From: Amycolatopsis sp. 195334CR
GTDB taxonomy: Bacteria > Actinomycetota > Actinomycetes > Mycobacteriales > Pseudonocardiaceae
Length of the DNA: 64,000 bases
Direction of reading: 5' to 3'
Assembly: GCF_017309385.1 (NCBI RefSeq)
Contig: NZ_JAFJMJ010000004.1
Location: forward strand, 248,001 to 312,000
In this document: positions 43,977 to 52,733 of the stretch, one piece after another
How the letters are laid out: every line of letters starts with the position of its first letter
Position numbering within the stretch: the first letter of the stretch is position 1
Notes under the pieces: generated by a model
Told to the model about the DNA's origin: nothing
The model's input: only the letters and a program-made list of their open reading frames with translations
The model's database searches: none
Translations under genes and position numbers: made by a program

Positions 43977-44936
43977 ATGAGCACACGCCAACACAAGATC
44001 GGGTCGGGGTTCGGCCACCGGAGCACCGCCCGCGAAGTCCTCAGTGGACTGGACCTGAGCGGCAAGCTCGCCGTGGTCACCGGTGGGTATTCGGGGCTGG
44101 GCCTGGAAACCACGCGCGCGCTGGCCGCCGCCGGGGCCCACGTCGTCGTGCCCGCGCGCCGGGTCGCCGAAGCGCGGGCGGCGGTCGCGGGGATCGCCGA
44201 GGTGGGGGAGTTGGACCTCGGCGACCTCGCCGGCGTCCGGGCGTTCGCGGACCGTTTCCTCGCCTCGGGGCGCGGCATCGACCTCCTCATCGGCGGTGCC
44301 GGGATCATGGCCTGCCCGGAAACCCGCGTGGGACCGGGCTGGGAGGCGCACTTCGCGGTCAACCACCTCGGGCACCACGCACTGGTGAACCACCTGTGGC
44401 CGTCGATCCGGCCGGGCGGGCGGGTGGTCACCGTGTCCTCGGCCGGGCACCAGCTGTCCGGGATCCGCTGGGACGACGTCCAGTTCGACCGCGGTTACGA
44501 CCGCTGGCTCGCCTACGCCCAGTCGAAAACGGCGAACGTCCTTTTTGCCGTGCACCTCGACGCGCTCGGCCGGGAGCACGGCGTGCGCGCGTTCTCGGTG
44601 CACCCCGGCGCGATCCTGACCCCGCTGCTGCGTCACCTCACGCGCGCGGAAATGGTCGAGCGCGGCTGGGTCGACGAGCACGGCGAACTCGCCGATCCGG
44701 AGTTCAAGACCCCGGAACAGGGTGCGGCCACTCAGGTCTGGGCGGCGACTTCGTCCCAATTGGACGGTCTCGGCGGGCTCTACGCGGAGGACTGCGACAT
44801 CGCCGAGCCCACGGACCGCGCGGACATGGTCGCCGGGGTCCGCGCCCACGCCGTCGATCCGGGCGAAGCGGCCCGGCTGTGGGCGCTTTCGGCACGGCTC
44901 ACCGGGGCTGACGCGTTCGCCGCAGCACCTCGATGA
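43977..44936 (+). CDS. Short-chain dehydrogenase/reductase (retinol-dehydrogenase-like)
   Basis: 319 residues. Cofactor motif VVTGGYSGLGLETTRALAAA (T-G-x3-G-x-G), VNHLGHHAL, and catalytic S ... YAQSK (Y-x3-K). The loop VVPARRVAEA with Arg after the second strand suggests NADP preference. It is probably an NAD(P)-dependent oxidoreductase for a lipophilic carbonyl or alcohol. It is controlled by the divergent MerR gene. Confidence 0.93.
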   Translation: MSTRQHKIGSGFGHRSTAREVLSGLDLSGKLAVVTGGYSGLGLETTRALAAAGAHVVVPARRVAEARAAVAGIAEVGELDLGDLAGVRAFADRFLASGRGIDLLIGGAGIMACPETRVGPGWEAHFAVNHLGHHALVNHLWPSIRPGGRVVTVSSAGHQLSGIRWDDVQFDRGYDRWLAYAQSKTANVLFAVHLDALGREHGVRAFSVHPGAILTPLLRHLTRAEMVERGWVDEHGELADPEFKTPEQGAATQVWAATSSQLDGLGGLYAEDCDIAEPTDRADMVAGVRAHAVDPGEAARLWALSARLTGADAFAAAPR

Positions 44937-44948
44937 GCTGTTCCTGTT

Positions 44949-45926
44949 TCAGGTGAGCCGGCCGTCCTCCCGGTGGATCCAGTACCGGCGCAGCATGCGC
45001 AGCACCACCGACACCTGCAGCGCGGAGATCCCGGGCAGGGGCGCCAGATCCCGCGTGAGGAAGTCGGCCATCTCGTCCTCGTTGCGGAACACGCCCTGGT
45101 GGATGACCGAGGTGGTCCCGGCCACGATCGAGACGTACCGGGCCGACGGGTGCCTGGCCAGTTCCTCGGCCACCGGCTGGATGGCGCCGGGGGAGATGGT
45201 CAGCGCGATGACGGCCTCCAGCCCGTACCCCAGCAGCGCGGGCTCGACCTCCACGCGCGGGCGGACGATGCCGCGCCGCAGGATCGATTGGATCAGCCGG
45301 TAGGTGGTCGACTGGCTGAGGCCGAGCACCCGGCCCGCTTCCGCGGCGGTGATCCGCCCGTCCCGCTGGAGCAGCGCGAGCACGCGGCGTTCGTCCGCGC
45401 TCACCTTGACCCCGCCGGCGCTCGCCGTGCCGACCGGTTCCTCCGCGCGCGCGAGGAGGTCGACCTGGGCCTCGGAGAGCCGGTGCAGCCGCCAGGAGTC
45501 GGCCCTGGTCAGCGCGCGCAGCACCAGTTCCGAATGGGTGCCCGCCACCCCGGGCACGCCGGGGATGCGCTCGGTCAGCAGTTCGCGGGCCTGCGCCCGG
45601 TCGGGCAGGTGCGCGGCCAGGTAGACGTCGGACCGCCCGGAGGTCTCCGCGACGAGCTGCGCCTCGGGCAGTCGCGCCAGCGCGTGCGCCACCCGGCCCG
45701 CGGCCCCGGGCTGGGTGGTGACCCAGACGTGGCGCGGATTGCCCTCGGCCCGTGCCGACCACTCGACCTGCCCGATCACCCGCAGGAGGCGCTGTTCGGC
45801 CAGGCGGGTGAGCCTGCGGCCGACCGTGCTCGCGGACATGTCGAGCGCTTCGGCCAGCACGGCGGCGGACGCGCGGGGCGCGACCTGGAGCGCGGCGACC
45901 AGGTCGAGATCGGCCTCGTTCAACAC
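44949..45926 (-). CDS. Tandem Lrp/AsnC-family regulator (two HTH, two ligand domains)
   Basis: 325 residues, twice the usual Lrp size. The first AsnC helix-turn-helix is DLVAALQVAPRASAAVLAEA-type at the N-terminus (DMSASTVGRRLTRL); a second lies at about residues 180-225 (ALLQRDGRITAAEAGRVLGL, then SQSTTYRLIQSILRRG). Each is followed by a RAM-like beta-alpha domain. Such fused Lrp proteins are common in actinomycetes and usually control a divergent transport or amino-acid gene; here the AbgT transporter. A GTCAA-TT-TTGAC repeat lies in the shared promoter region. Confidence 0.9.
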   Translation of the reverse strand: MLNEADLDLVAALQVAPRASAAVLAEALDMSASTVGRRLTRLAEQRLLRVIGQVEWSARAEGNPRHVWVTTQPGAAGRVAHALARLPEAQLVAETSGRSDVYLAAHLPDRAQARELLTERIPGVPGVAGTHSELVLRALTRADSWRLHRLSEAQVDLLARAEEPVGTASAGGVKVSADERRVLALLQRDGRITAAEAGRVLGLSQSTTYRLIQSILRRGIVRPRVEVEPALLGYGLEAVIALTISPGAIQPVAEELARHPSARYVSIVAGTTSVIHQGVFRNEDEMADFLTRDLAPLPGISALQVSVVLRMLRRYWIHREDGRLT

Positions 45927-45953
45927 CGGCTGACTGTATCACGCAGATCAACC

Positions 45954-45965
45954 GTCAATTTTGAC
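45954..45965. promoter_or_regulatory. Inverted repeat between the Lrp and AbgT genes
   Basis: GTCAA-TT-TTGAC, AT-rich, 28 bases upstream of the Lrp start and overlapping TTGAC -35-like hexamers on both strands. It is a likely Lrp-type operator controlling both directions. Confidence 0.45.
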
Positions 45966-46056
45966 TGGATCATGCGGTTTCAGCTTTGTACTTGCACTAT
46001 TCAGCCACCTGCCCTTGTAATGGGGCACCCGCAACCCAGGGAAGGAGTCAGGCCCG

Positions 46057-47601
46057 ATGAGCACCAGCCAAGCCAAGCCGGCGTCCCGAGTGCTGAACCT
46101 GCTGTTGCGCGCCCTCGACGGCGTCGAGCGCCTCGGCAACAAGCTGCCACATCCGTTCTGGCTCTTCGTGATCCTGAGCGGGGTGCTGGCGCTGGCCAGC
46201 TGGGGCCTGTCCGCGGCGGGCGTGTCGGCGGTGAACCCGGCGACCGGCAAGACGGTCGAGGCGAAGAACCTGCTCTCCGCCGACGGCGTGCGCACGATGG
46301 TCGAGGACGTGGTGAAGAACTACACCTCGTTCCCGCCGCTGGGCACCATCCTGGTGGTCATGCTCGGCGTGGCGGTGGCCGAGCGCTCCGGCCTGCTCGC
46401 CGCGGTGCTGCGGTCGGGGGTGTCGAAGGTGTCGCCGCGCTGGGTGACCTTCGCGCTCGCGTTCACCGGCATGGTCTCGCACGTGGCCTCCGACGCCGCC
46501 TACGTGGTGCTGATCCCGTTGGGCGCGATGGCTTTCCGGGCGGTCGGCCGGAGCCCGATCCTCGGCATCGTGGTCGCCTTCGTGTCCATTTCGGCCGGGT
46601 ACGACGCGAGCCCGCTGATCACCCCGTCGGACGCGATCCTGTCCGGGCTGACCACGGCCGCCGCGCACACCATCGACCCGTCGTACGTGGTGACCCCGCT
46701 GGCCAACTACTTCTTCTCGCTCGCCTCGTCGTTCGTGCTGGCCGCGGTGATCACGGTGATCACCGAGAAGGTGCTGGCGCGGCGGGCGGAATCGATGCCG
46801 GTGGACGAGGACGCCGAACAGGACGACCTCGGCTCGCTGAAGCTCAGCGCGCAGGAGAAGCGGGGCCTGCGGGCCGCGCTCATCGCGCTGGTCGTGTTCG
46901 CGGTGGCACTGGTGGCGGCCCTGCTGCCCGGTTCGTCGCCGTTGCGCGGGGAGGGCGGCAGCATCGTCCAGTCGCCGCTGCTCACCTCGGTCGCGATCTT
47001 CCTGGCACTGGGCTTCCTGGCCGCGGGCTGGGCGTACGGCAAGGTGGCGGGCACGGTGACCAGCAGCCGGGACATCCCCGGTTTCATGGCCCACGGATTC
47101 CGGGAAATGGCGCCGATCCTGGTGCTGTTCTTCGCCATCTCGCAGTTCCTCGCCTACTTCAAGTGGACCGGCATCGGCGAGATCACCGCGATCCACGGGG
47201 CCGAACTGCTCAAGGCGGGTGGCGTCTCCGGTCCGGTGATCCTGCTCGGCATCCTGCTCGTGGTGACCGTGATCAACCTGGTGGTGACCAGCGGCTCGGC
47301 GCAGTGGGCGCTGGTCGGCCCGGTGTTCGTGCCGATGCTGATGCTGCTGGACATCCCGCCGGAGACCACGCAGGCGCTCTACCGCATCGCCGACTCGTGC
47401 ACCAACGCCATCACCCCGATGAGCCCGTACTTCGTGATGGCACTGGGCTTCCTGCAGCGGTACCGCAAACAGGCTGGCATCGGCACGCTGCTGTCGATGA
47501 CCATCCCGCTTTCGCTCACCCTGCTCGTGGTCTGGACCCTGCTGTTCTTCGTGTTCTGGGGCTTCGGCATCCCGCTCGGCCCCGGCGCGCCCATCCGATA
47601 G
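46057..47601 (+). CDS. AbgT-family transporter
   Basis: 514 residues with about 12 membrane segments; GGGAAGGAG precedes the ATG. Family marks: LGNKLPHPFWLFVILSG at the N-terminus, GYDASPLITPSDAILSGLTT (first re-entrant region), and VTSGSAQWALVGPVFVPMLM plus DSCTNAITPMSPYFV. Members import p-aminobenzoyl-glutamate (AbgT) or export sulfonamides (MtrF). Here the next gene is a CPG2-like M20 hydrolase, which favours uptake and cleavage of an acyl-glutamate or similar dipeptide. Confidence 0.93.
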   Translation: MSTSQAKPASRVLNLLLRALDGVERLGNKLPHPFWLFVILSGVLALASWGLSAAGVSAVNPATGKTVEAKNLLSADGVRTMVEDVVKNYTSFPPLGTILVVMLGVAVAERSGLLAAVLRSGVSKVSPRWVTFALAFTGMVSHVASDAAYVVLIPLGAMAFRAVGRSPILGIVVAFVSISAGYDASPLITPSDAILSGLTTAAAHTIDPSYVVTPLANYFFSLASSFVLAAVITVITEKVLARRAESMPVDEDAEQDDLGSLKLSAQEKRGLRAALIALVVFAVALVAALLPGSSPLRGEGGSIVQSPLLTSVAIFLALGFLAAGWAYGKVAGTVTSSRDIPGFMAHGFREMAPILVLFFAISQFLAYFKWTGIGEITAIHGAELLKAGGVSGPVILLGILLVVTVINLVVTSGSAQWALVGPVFVPMLMLLDIPPETTQALYRIADSCTNAITPMSPYFVMALGFLQRYRKQAGIGTLLSMTIPLSLTLLVVWTLLFFVFWGFGIPLGPGAPIR

Positions 47602-47613
47602 AAAGGAACTCCC

Positions 47614-48750
47614 GTGTCACGCACCGCCGACTGGTCCCGCGGGGCCCTGCCCGGCCTGCTCGCCGACCTCCGGATGGTCGTCGAGCTGGAAACCCACAGC
47701 TACGACAAGGCCGCGCTGGACGCCGGTCTCGGCGCGATCCGGTCGTGGGCGGCCGACCGGCTGGGCGAGCCGGACCGGGAAGTCCGGCACCGCAGCGAGG
47801 TCCGGGGCGACGTGCTCGAGCTGACCTACCGCGGCACCGCCGAGGGCGAGGTCCTGCTGCTGTGCCACTACGACACCGTGTGGCCCACCGGCACGCTCGA
47901 CGGCTGGCCGTTCACCGAGGCCGACGGCCGGGTCACCGGGCCGGGCGCGTTCGACATGAAGCTCGGGCTGGTGCAGTCGGTGTGGGCGTTGCGCGGCCTG
48001 CGGGAACTCGGCCTGCCGCACCCGTCGGTCAAGTTCCTGTTCAACGGGGACGAGGAGATCGGCAGCCCGTTCTCGCGGCCGCTGATCGAGGCCGCCAGCG
48101 AGGGCACCGTGGCGAACCTGGTCTTCGAGGCCGCGGTCGACGGCAAGCTGAAGACCGCGCGCAAGGGCGTCGGCCTGTTCGACGTGACCGTCACCGGGGT
48201 CGAGGCGCACGCGGGACTGGACCCGTACAAGGGCGCGAGCGCGGTGCACGCCCTCGCCGAGGTGGTCACGCGGGTCGCGGCGGCCGGTTCGCGCGAGCAC
48301 GGCACCACGGTCAACGTCGGCACCATCAGCGGCGGCACCGGCCGCAACGTCACCGCCGGCCAGGCCACCTGCGGGATCGACGTGCGGGTCGCCGAACCGT
48401 CCGAAATGGACCGGATCGACGCGGTTTTCGCCGGGCTCAAGGCATCCGACCCGCGGGTGACGGTCTCGGTCACCGGCGAGTGGAACCGCCCGCCGATGAC
48501 CGCCAACCCGCCGTCGGTGGCGTTGTTCGAGCGGGCGCGGAAGGTGGCGGAGGAGCAGGGCTGGACGCTGGAGGACGCCGCCGTGGGCGGCGCCAGCGAC
48601 GGGAACTTCGTCTCCGCGCTGGGCCGCCCCGTGCTCGACGGCATGGGCGCGGTGGGCGGCGGCGCGCACGCGCGTCACGAACACGTTGTCGTGGCGCACA
48701 TCCCGGAGCGCACCGCGCTGACCATCGGCCTGATCGCCGCCCTCGCCTGA
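47614..48750 (+). CDS. M20 peptidase, glutamate-carboxypeptidase (CPG2)-like
   Basis: 378 residues from a GTG at 47614 with AAAGGAA upstream. Di-zinc motifs: LLLCHYDTVWPTG, GPGAFDMKLGLVQSV, FLFNGDEEIGSPFS and GGGAHARHEHVV. KTARKGVGLFDVTVTGVEAH and TTVNVGTISGGTGRNV are shared with the cluster enzyme at 22013-23125. It lies 12 bases after the AbgT gene, so the two probably act together: transport, then hydrolysis of an N-acyl-glutamate-type substrate. No signal peptide. Confidence 0.9.
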   Translation: MSRTADWSRGALPGLLADLRMVVELETHSYDKAALDAGLGAIRSWAADRLGEPDREVRHRSEVRGDVLELTYRGTAEGEVLLLCHYDTVWPTGTLDGWPFTEADGRVTGPGAFDMKLGLVQSVWALRGLRELGLPHPSVKFLFNGDEEIGSPFSRPLIEAASEGTVANLVFEAAVDGKLKTARKGVGLFDVTVTGVEAHAGLDPYKGASAVHALAEVVTRVAAAGSREHGTTVNVGTISGGTGRNVTAGQATCGIDVRVAEPSEMDRIDAVFAGLKASDPRVTVSVTGEWNRPPMTANPPSVALFERARKVAEEQGWTLEDAAVGGASDGNFVSALGRPVLDGMGAVGGGAHARHEHVVVAHIPERTALTIGLIAALA

Positions 48751-48765
48751 GCCCGGGCAGGCGGG

Positions 48766-50202
48766 TCAGCCGAACAGCTTGCCCGCCTGCTCGATGATGG
48801 TCAGCACGCTCAGCACGCCGAACAACGCCACCGACCAGCCCAGCACCGCCATCCGCCCGCCGCGGATGCGGATCGGCTTGGGCAGCACGCGCCGGTTCAG
48901 CACGATCAGCAGTCCGGAGTAGATGAACATCATCAGCCCGCCCACGCAGGCGGAGATGACCAGCAGGATCAGCGGCTGGGCGAACCCGGCCAGCACGATC
49001 ACACAGCCCGCCAGCACGAGCACCCACACCACGGCGAAGTAGAGCGTGCTCTCCTTGACGTGCTTGGCGTACGCGGTCTTGATCACGTCCGCGGTCAGCC
49101 TGCTCGAGTAGTCCACGATGCCCAGCGCCGCGGCGAACAGGGCGAACGCGCCGACCACCCAGAACAGCGTGCCGAACCAGGCGCCGACGGTCTCCTTGAG
49201 CACCTCGCCCTCGATCTTGAGGAAGCCGATGTTGTTCGGCAGCCCCGGCCTGCCGTACACCGTCGAGTAGGCCAGCAGCGAGGTGAACATGATGGACAGG
49301 AAGGTGATCAGCACGAAGGTGTAGAGCTGCTCGCGGTTGGCGAAGCGCCACCACGAGCGCCACCGCCTGAGGTGCTCGTCGGTCGGTTCGAAGATGAACC
49401 CGGTGCTCGGCGCGGCCTCCGGTTTGCCGGTGACCGGGCTCTTGATCCGCGGCACGTACTTCCCCATGCCGAAGCCCTTGTCGCGGATCCAGTTGCTCTG
49501 CACCAGGTTCTGCCCGCCACCGGCGCCGGCGAAGGCCAGCGCGCCCATCAGGAACGCCAGCCCCAGATCGATCGGCACGCTCGCCTCGGTGACGATCTTG
49601 GGCACGTCCGCCCAGGCTTCGGCGGTGATCGCGACCACCGCGCCGACGGCCAGCAGCACCAGCACCGCGGCCACCTTGAGCATCTCGGCGCGTTCGAGTG
49701 CCACGTAGACCACCGGCGCCAGGGTGAGGATCAGCCCGATGGCGAGCAGCAGGCCGACCGAGATCCACTGGACGTTGCCGCCCCACAGGTAGGTGATCAT
49801 GGTCGCCGAGCTGGTCGCCCAGCCGGGCCACAGGTTCGCCAGCATGGTCAGCACGGCGAAGACCAGACCCCAGTGCCGCCAGTAGCGGCTGAAGCCGGTG
49901 AGCGCGGTTTCGCCGGTGGCGAGGGTGTAGCGCTCGATCTCCATGTTCAGGAAGAACTGCGTGGCCAGGCCGATCAGCGCCGCCCAGACGAAGACCAGGC
50001 CGACCTGGGAGGCGATGTAGGGGAACAGGATGAACTCGCCCGAGGCGAGCCCGACCCCGGCGGCGATCACGCCGGGGCCGATGATCCGCCAGGTCGACGC
50101 CGGTGGTTCGGGCAGGGGCCGCAGTTCGGGGGCGGGTAGGTGTCTGCTCACCGGGAACCGCCCGGTGGCCGAGGTGGTCACGTCGTTGTGCTGCCTCGTC
50201 AT
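48766..50202 (-). CDS. Nramp-related membrane transporter lacking the canonical metal motifs
   Basis: 478 residues, about 11-12 membrane segments. The first helix reads GPGVIAAGVGLASGEFILFP where metal-transporting Nramps have D-P-G-N; the sixth reads AGAGGGQNLVQSNWIRDKG where they have M-P-H. Both metal-coordinating motifs are therefore replaced. Automated pipelines commonly label such proteins Nramp family. The true substrate is unknown and may not be a divalent metal. A palindrome CACCCG-TT-CGGGTG lies at 50262-50275, between it and the LuxR gene. Confidence 0.88.
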   Translation of the reverse strand: MTRQHNDVTTSATGRFPVSRHLPAPELRPLPEPPASTWRIIGPGVIAAGVGLASGEFILFPYIASQVGLVFVWAALIGLATQFFLNMEIERYTLATGETALTGFSRYWRHWGLVFAVLTMLANLWPGWATSSATMITYLWGGNVQWISVGLLLAIGLILTLAPVVYVALERAEMLKVAAVLVLLAVGAVVAITAEAWADVPKIVTEASVPIDLGLAFLMGALAFAGAGGGQNLVQSNWIRDKGFGMGKYVPRIKSPVTGKPEAAPSTGFIFEPTDEHLRRWRSWWRFANREQLYTFVLITFLSIMFTSLLAYSTVYGRPGLPNNIGFLKIEGEVLKETVGAWFGTLFWVVGAFALFAAALGIVDYSSRLTADVIKTAYAKHVKESTLYFAVVWVLVLAGCVIVLAGFAQPLILLVISACVGGLMMFIYSGLLIVLNRRVLPKPIRIRGGRMAVLGWSVALFGVLSVLTIIEQAGKLFG

Positions 50203-50280
50203 CGTGGTGATCCCTCCGCGCGAACCAAGGAGATCTTGGAGGGGGATGGTACCCGGAAACCCACCCGTTCGGGTGATGAC

Positions 50281-51033
50281 TTAACCGGCCCTCGCCCGGT
50301 GGACGAACGCGGCCACCGACGCCCGGTTGCCCAGGCCGAGCTTGCGGTAGCTGTGCTCGACGTGCTTGTGCACGGTCCGCACGGAAATGCCCAGGCCACG
50401 GGCGATCTGCTGGTCGGTGGCCCCGTCGGCGAGCCGGTGCACGACCTGCCGTTCGCGCTCGGTCAGCCGGGACAGCCGGTGGATGTCCGGCGGAGCGGAC
50501 GTCCGCGCCCGCCTGGCCGCGGCCTGGGCGAGGTGCGGGGCCAGGAGTTCGGTCAGTTCCCGGTCCCGGCGGGTGAACCCGCGCCGGGACCGGTTGACCG
50601 CGACCGCCGTGCCGTGCCGCCCGGTGAGCGAGGCGAGCGCGAGCAGTTGGTCCACGGTGCCCTGTGGCCGGTAGAACTCCGTGTAGAGCGGCAGCGCGCG
50701 CAGGGCGGCGGGCGAAGCGAGATCACTCAGCGCGACCGAGGAGCCGATCGCCAGCCTGCCCGAGCGGTACGCGGCGAACCCGGGGTGCTGGGCGATCGCG
50801 GTGGCGAAACCCCGGCGGTGGAACAGGTTGCGCTCCGGGCGGGTGCTGTTCGCCGCGGTCATCGTGCGGGCGACGTGGTCGCTGGTGATCACGCTCGCCT
50901 GCTCGCCGCCCACCAGGTCGCGGAGCAGGTCCAGCGCCGCCGCTTCGGCGTCCGGGTCGTCCTCGTTGAGCCGCCGGACGACGGCCAGCGCCCGGCGCAG
51001 GTCGCGGGAGGTGGCCTCGGGCATGGTGGACAA
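50281..51033 (-). CDS. LuxR-type helix-turn-helix regulator
   Basis: 250 residues (a start three codons in, at a second ATG, is possible). The C-terminal LuxR HTH is clear: SRLTERERQVVHRLADGATD, then QQIARGLGISVRTVHKHVEH. The N-terminal 160 residues look GAF-like (LASLTGRHGTAVAVNRSRRG), without an obvious autoinducer pocket or receiver Asp. Its target is unknown; the Nramp-like gene downstream on the same strand is a candidate. Confidence 0.88.
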   Translation of the reverse strand: MSTMPEATSRDLRRALAVVRRLNEDDPDAEAAALDLLRDLVGGEQASVITSDHVARTMTAANSTRPERNLFHRRGFATAIAQHPGFAAYRSGRLAIGSSVALSDLASPAALRALPLYTEFYRPQGTVDQLLALASLTGRHGTAVAVNRSRRGFTRRDRELTELLAPHLAQAAARRARTSAPPDIHRLSRLTERERQVVHRLADGATDQQIARGLGISVRTVHKHVEHSYRKLGLGNRASVAAFVHRARAG

Positions 51034-51058
51034 GAGGCGGCGGGACCGCCCCGGATAC

Positions 51059-51568
51059 TCACACCGCCGGGCCGAGCCTCGCGAAGTACTGCTGGTCCTG
51101 CGCGACGAACGGGCGCTGCACGATCGGATTGCCCCCGACGTTGACGAACGTGAGGTGCAGTCCGGTGAACTGGTTGCGCAGCGGGTGGTAGAGGTCGAAC
51201 GGCCCGGCGCTGTGGTGCGTCTCGACGACCCAGCGCTGGCTCTGCCGCGAGTCGCACGGGTGCAGCACCACCGCGGCGTCCACGTGGACCCCGGACGGCA
51301 TGACGCAGTAGCCGGGGAAATCGCGGGGCTGGATGGTGTAGGTGTTCGCCGCGCCGGTGCCGGTGAAGTGCCAGTCGAAGACGGTCGACGGGCTGAGTTC
51401 GCCGCGGGTCAGGCCGAACGCCACGCGCATGCAGTCGGCGTAGTAGTCGTCGCCGCGCAGCGAGCAGAAGGTGGTCGGTGTGTCCGCCGGTGCCGCGTTC
51501 GCGACCGTGGTGCCCAGCGCGGTGAACGCGCAGAACGCCAGCGCCAGCGAGCGGATTCTTCTCCCCAT
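51059..51568 (-). CDS. Small secreted protein, probable beta-trefoil-like
   Basis: 169 residues from the ATG at 51568 (GGGGGAAAA upstream), opening a good signal peptide (IRSLALAFCAFTALGTTVAN, cleavage A-N-A). The mature part has four Cys and repeated aromatic-plus-strand motifs (TYTIQPRDFPGYCVM, SQRWVVETH, LYHPLRNQFTGLHLTFV) that recall arabinofuranosidase-B or ricin-type carbohydrate-binding folds. The family assignment is tentative. It is divergent from the isochorismatase-fold gene. Confidence 0.75.
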   Translation of the reverse strand: MGRRIRSLALAFCAFTALGTTVANAAPADTPTTFCSLRGDDYYADCMRVAFGLTRGELSPSTVFDWHFTGTGAANTYTIQPRDFPGYCVMPSGVHVDAAVVLHPCDSRQSQRWVVETHHSAGPFDLYHPLRNQFTGLHLTFVNVGGNPIVQRPFVAQDQQYFARLGPAV

Positions 51569-51677
51569 TTTGTGTTTTCCCCCTGTGCCGGTGAATTCCG
51601 CCGGATGGCGGCTGCGACAAGGAAAACAGCGTGCGCCCCCGCCCCGGTATGGGGAGAACTGCGTAGGCTGCGCCGGT

Positions 51678-52217
51678 ATGAACGCCGCACTGGTGATCGT
51701 GGATGTGCAGGAGATGCTGGTCCCGCTCGTCTGGCGGGGCGCGGAACTGGCCGACCGGATCGCCGGGCTCGCGCGGGAGGCGCGGCGGAACCACGTGCCG
51801 GTGATCGCGTTGCAGCAGATCGGGCCGAGCGGCACGGAGTTCGACCCGGACAGCCCCGGGACACGGCTCGACTCGCGCCTCGGCCTCGCAGCCGAGGACG
51901 TGGTGATCCAGAAGACCGCGACCGACGCCTTCTTCGGCACGCACCTGGCGGCGCTGCTCGCCGAACGGGAGCTGGACACGATCGTGCTGACCGGCATCGC
52001 GACCGACTACTGCGTCGACGCGACCGCGCGTTCCGCGCTGAGCCACGGCGTCGACGTGGTCCTGGTCGGGGACGGGCACGCGCCGGTGGCCGAGGGTGAT
52101 CCGGAGGCCGGGCTGACCGCCGAGCAGATCATCGGGCGGCACAACCGGATCCTGGCCGCGGCCAGGCACCCCGGCGGCGAGCTGACCGTGCGCGCCGCCG
52201 CGGAAATCGTCTGGTGA
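51678..52217 (+). CDS. Isochorismatase-fold cysteine hydrolase
   Basis: 179 residues. Catalytic triad: Asp in ALVIVDVQEML, Lys in VIQKTATDAFFGT and Cys in TGIATDYCVDATA. The family includes nicotinamidases, N-carbamoylsarcosine amidases and isochorismatases. TAGGCT sits 9-14 bases upstream of the ATG, consistent with a leaderless transcript. No partner gene suggests a substrate. Confidence 0.92.
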   Translation: MNAALVIVDVQEMLVPLVWRGAELADRIAGLAREARRNHVPVIALQQIGPSGTEFDPDSPGTRLDSRLGLAAEDVVIQKTATDAFFGTHLAALLAERELDTIVLTGIATDYCVDATARSALSHGVDVVLVGDGHAPVAEGDPEAGLTAEQIIGRHNRILAAARHPGGELTVRAAAEIVW

Positions 52218-52219
52218 CA

Positions 52220-52234
52220 CCCCCAAATCTGGGG
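52220..52234 (+). terminator. Short hairpin after the cysteine hydrolase gene
   Basis: CCCCA-AATC-TGGGG, three bases beyond the stop codon at 52217. A 5-bp stem is weak for a terminator; the position is the main support. Confidence 0.4.
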
Positions 52235-52297
52235 ATACGACCGTCCTTTCCCGCCGCGGAAACTGAACGTCGAGTCGCGCGGCCGCGTAGACGATCA

Positions 52298-52390
52298 GCT
52301 TACGACCACTTCAAGGCGATCTACCGCAAAACCGGCGTCACCAGCAGAGACGAACTCATGGCGGGCTGTCGACCTAGGCGGCAGGCGTAA
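52298..52390 (+). pseudogene. Remnant of a LuxR-type helix-turn-helix C-terminus
   Basis: A 30-codon stretch ending in TAA reads AYDHFKAIYRKTGVTSRDEL then a short basic tail. It matches the end of LuxR-type HTH domains (D-H-L-K-x-V-F-x-K-T-G-V-x-S-R-x-E-L). Nothing upstream in any frame restores the recognition helix or a start codon. It is the tail of a decayed regulator. Confidence 0.6.
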
Positions 52391-52457
52391 CCGGGCGAAG
52401 CCGTCGCTGGGGCTACCGGAGCCGTCACCGTCGCTGGGCTATCGGGCCCTGCCGCTC

Positions 52458-52620
52458 GTGGGCACCGAGGCCGTGTCGCTTGTGGGCACCGAGGCCGTGC
52501 CGGTCGGGGGAGGCGCCGAAGCCGCCGCACCCGCCGTGTTGCCGTGCCGTCAGGCGGCGACCGGGCACGAAGCCCGCGACCACAAACCCGGCGACCACAA
52601 ACCCCGTGACGACAAACCGC
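52458..52620 (+). repeat. Two short tandem repeats in a gene-free stretch
   Basis: An 18-base block GTGGGCACCGAGGCCGTG occurs at 52458 and 52482 (24-base period). A 15-base unit, GCGACCACAAACCCG and variants, is repeated three times at 52576, 52591 and 52606. Read in frame the second gives R/G-D-H/D-K-P units. No convincing gene covers them. Apart from the LuxR remnant and the LacI operators, 52218-52758 otherwise shows nothing. Confidence 0.7.
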
Positions 52621-52686
52621 CACACCACTGCTTCCGTGCTGGTTGACTTACCTCCCTCCGGCTGCCAGTATTCCGCTGACCCCAGC

Positions 52687-52733
52687 TTGGAAACGTTTCC
52701 AACACCCGCCCCACCCGCGTGGAAACGTTTCCA
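52687..52733. promoter_or_regulatory. Two perfect LacI-type operators
   Basis: TTGGAAACGTTTCCAA (52687-52702) and TGGAAACGTTTCCA (52720-52733) are perfect palindromes with the central CG typical of LacI/PurR-family sites. Their centres are 32 bases apart, three helical turns. They end 25 bases before the LacI-family gene, so autoregulation is likely. Confidence 0.88.

Noticed and set aside
44973..48797. Open frame of over 1200 codons on the plus strand across the Lrp, AbgT and M20 genes
   Set aside because: Different frame from the clear AbgT and M20 genes and antisense to the Lrp gene; composition is a frame-shadow, no domains.
50262..50275. CACCCG-TT-CGGGTG as a terminator for the LuxR gene
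   Set aside because: The loop would be only two bases; it is more likely an operator-like palindrome, with too little support to list as a separate feature.
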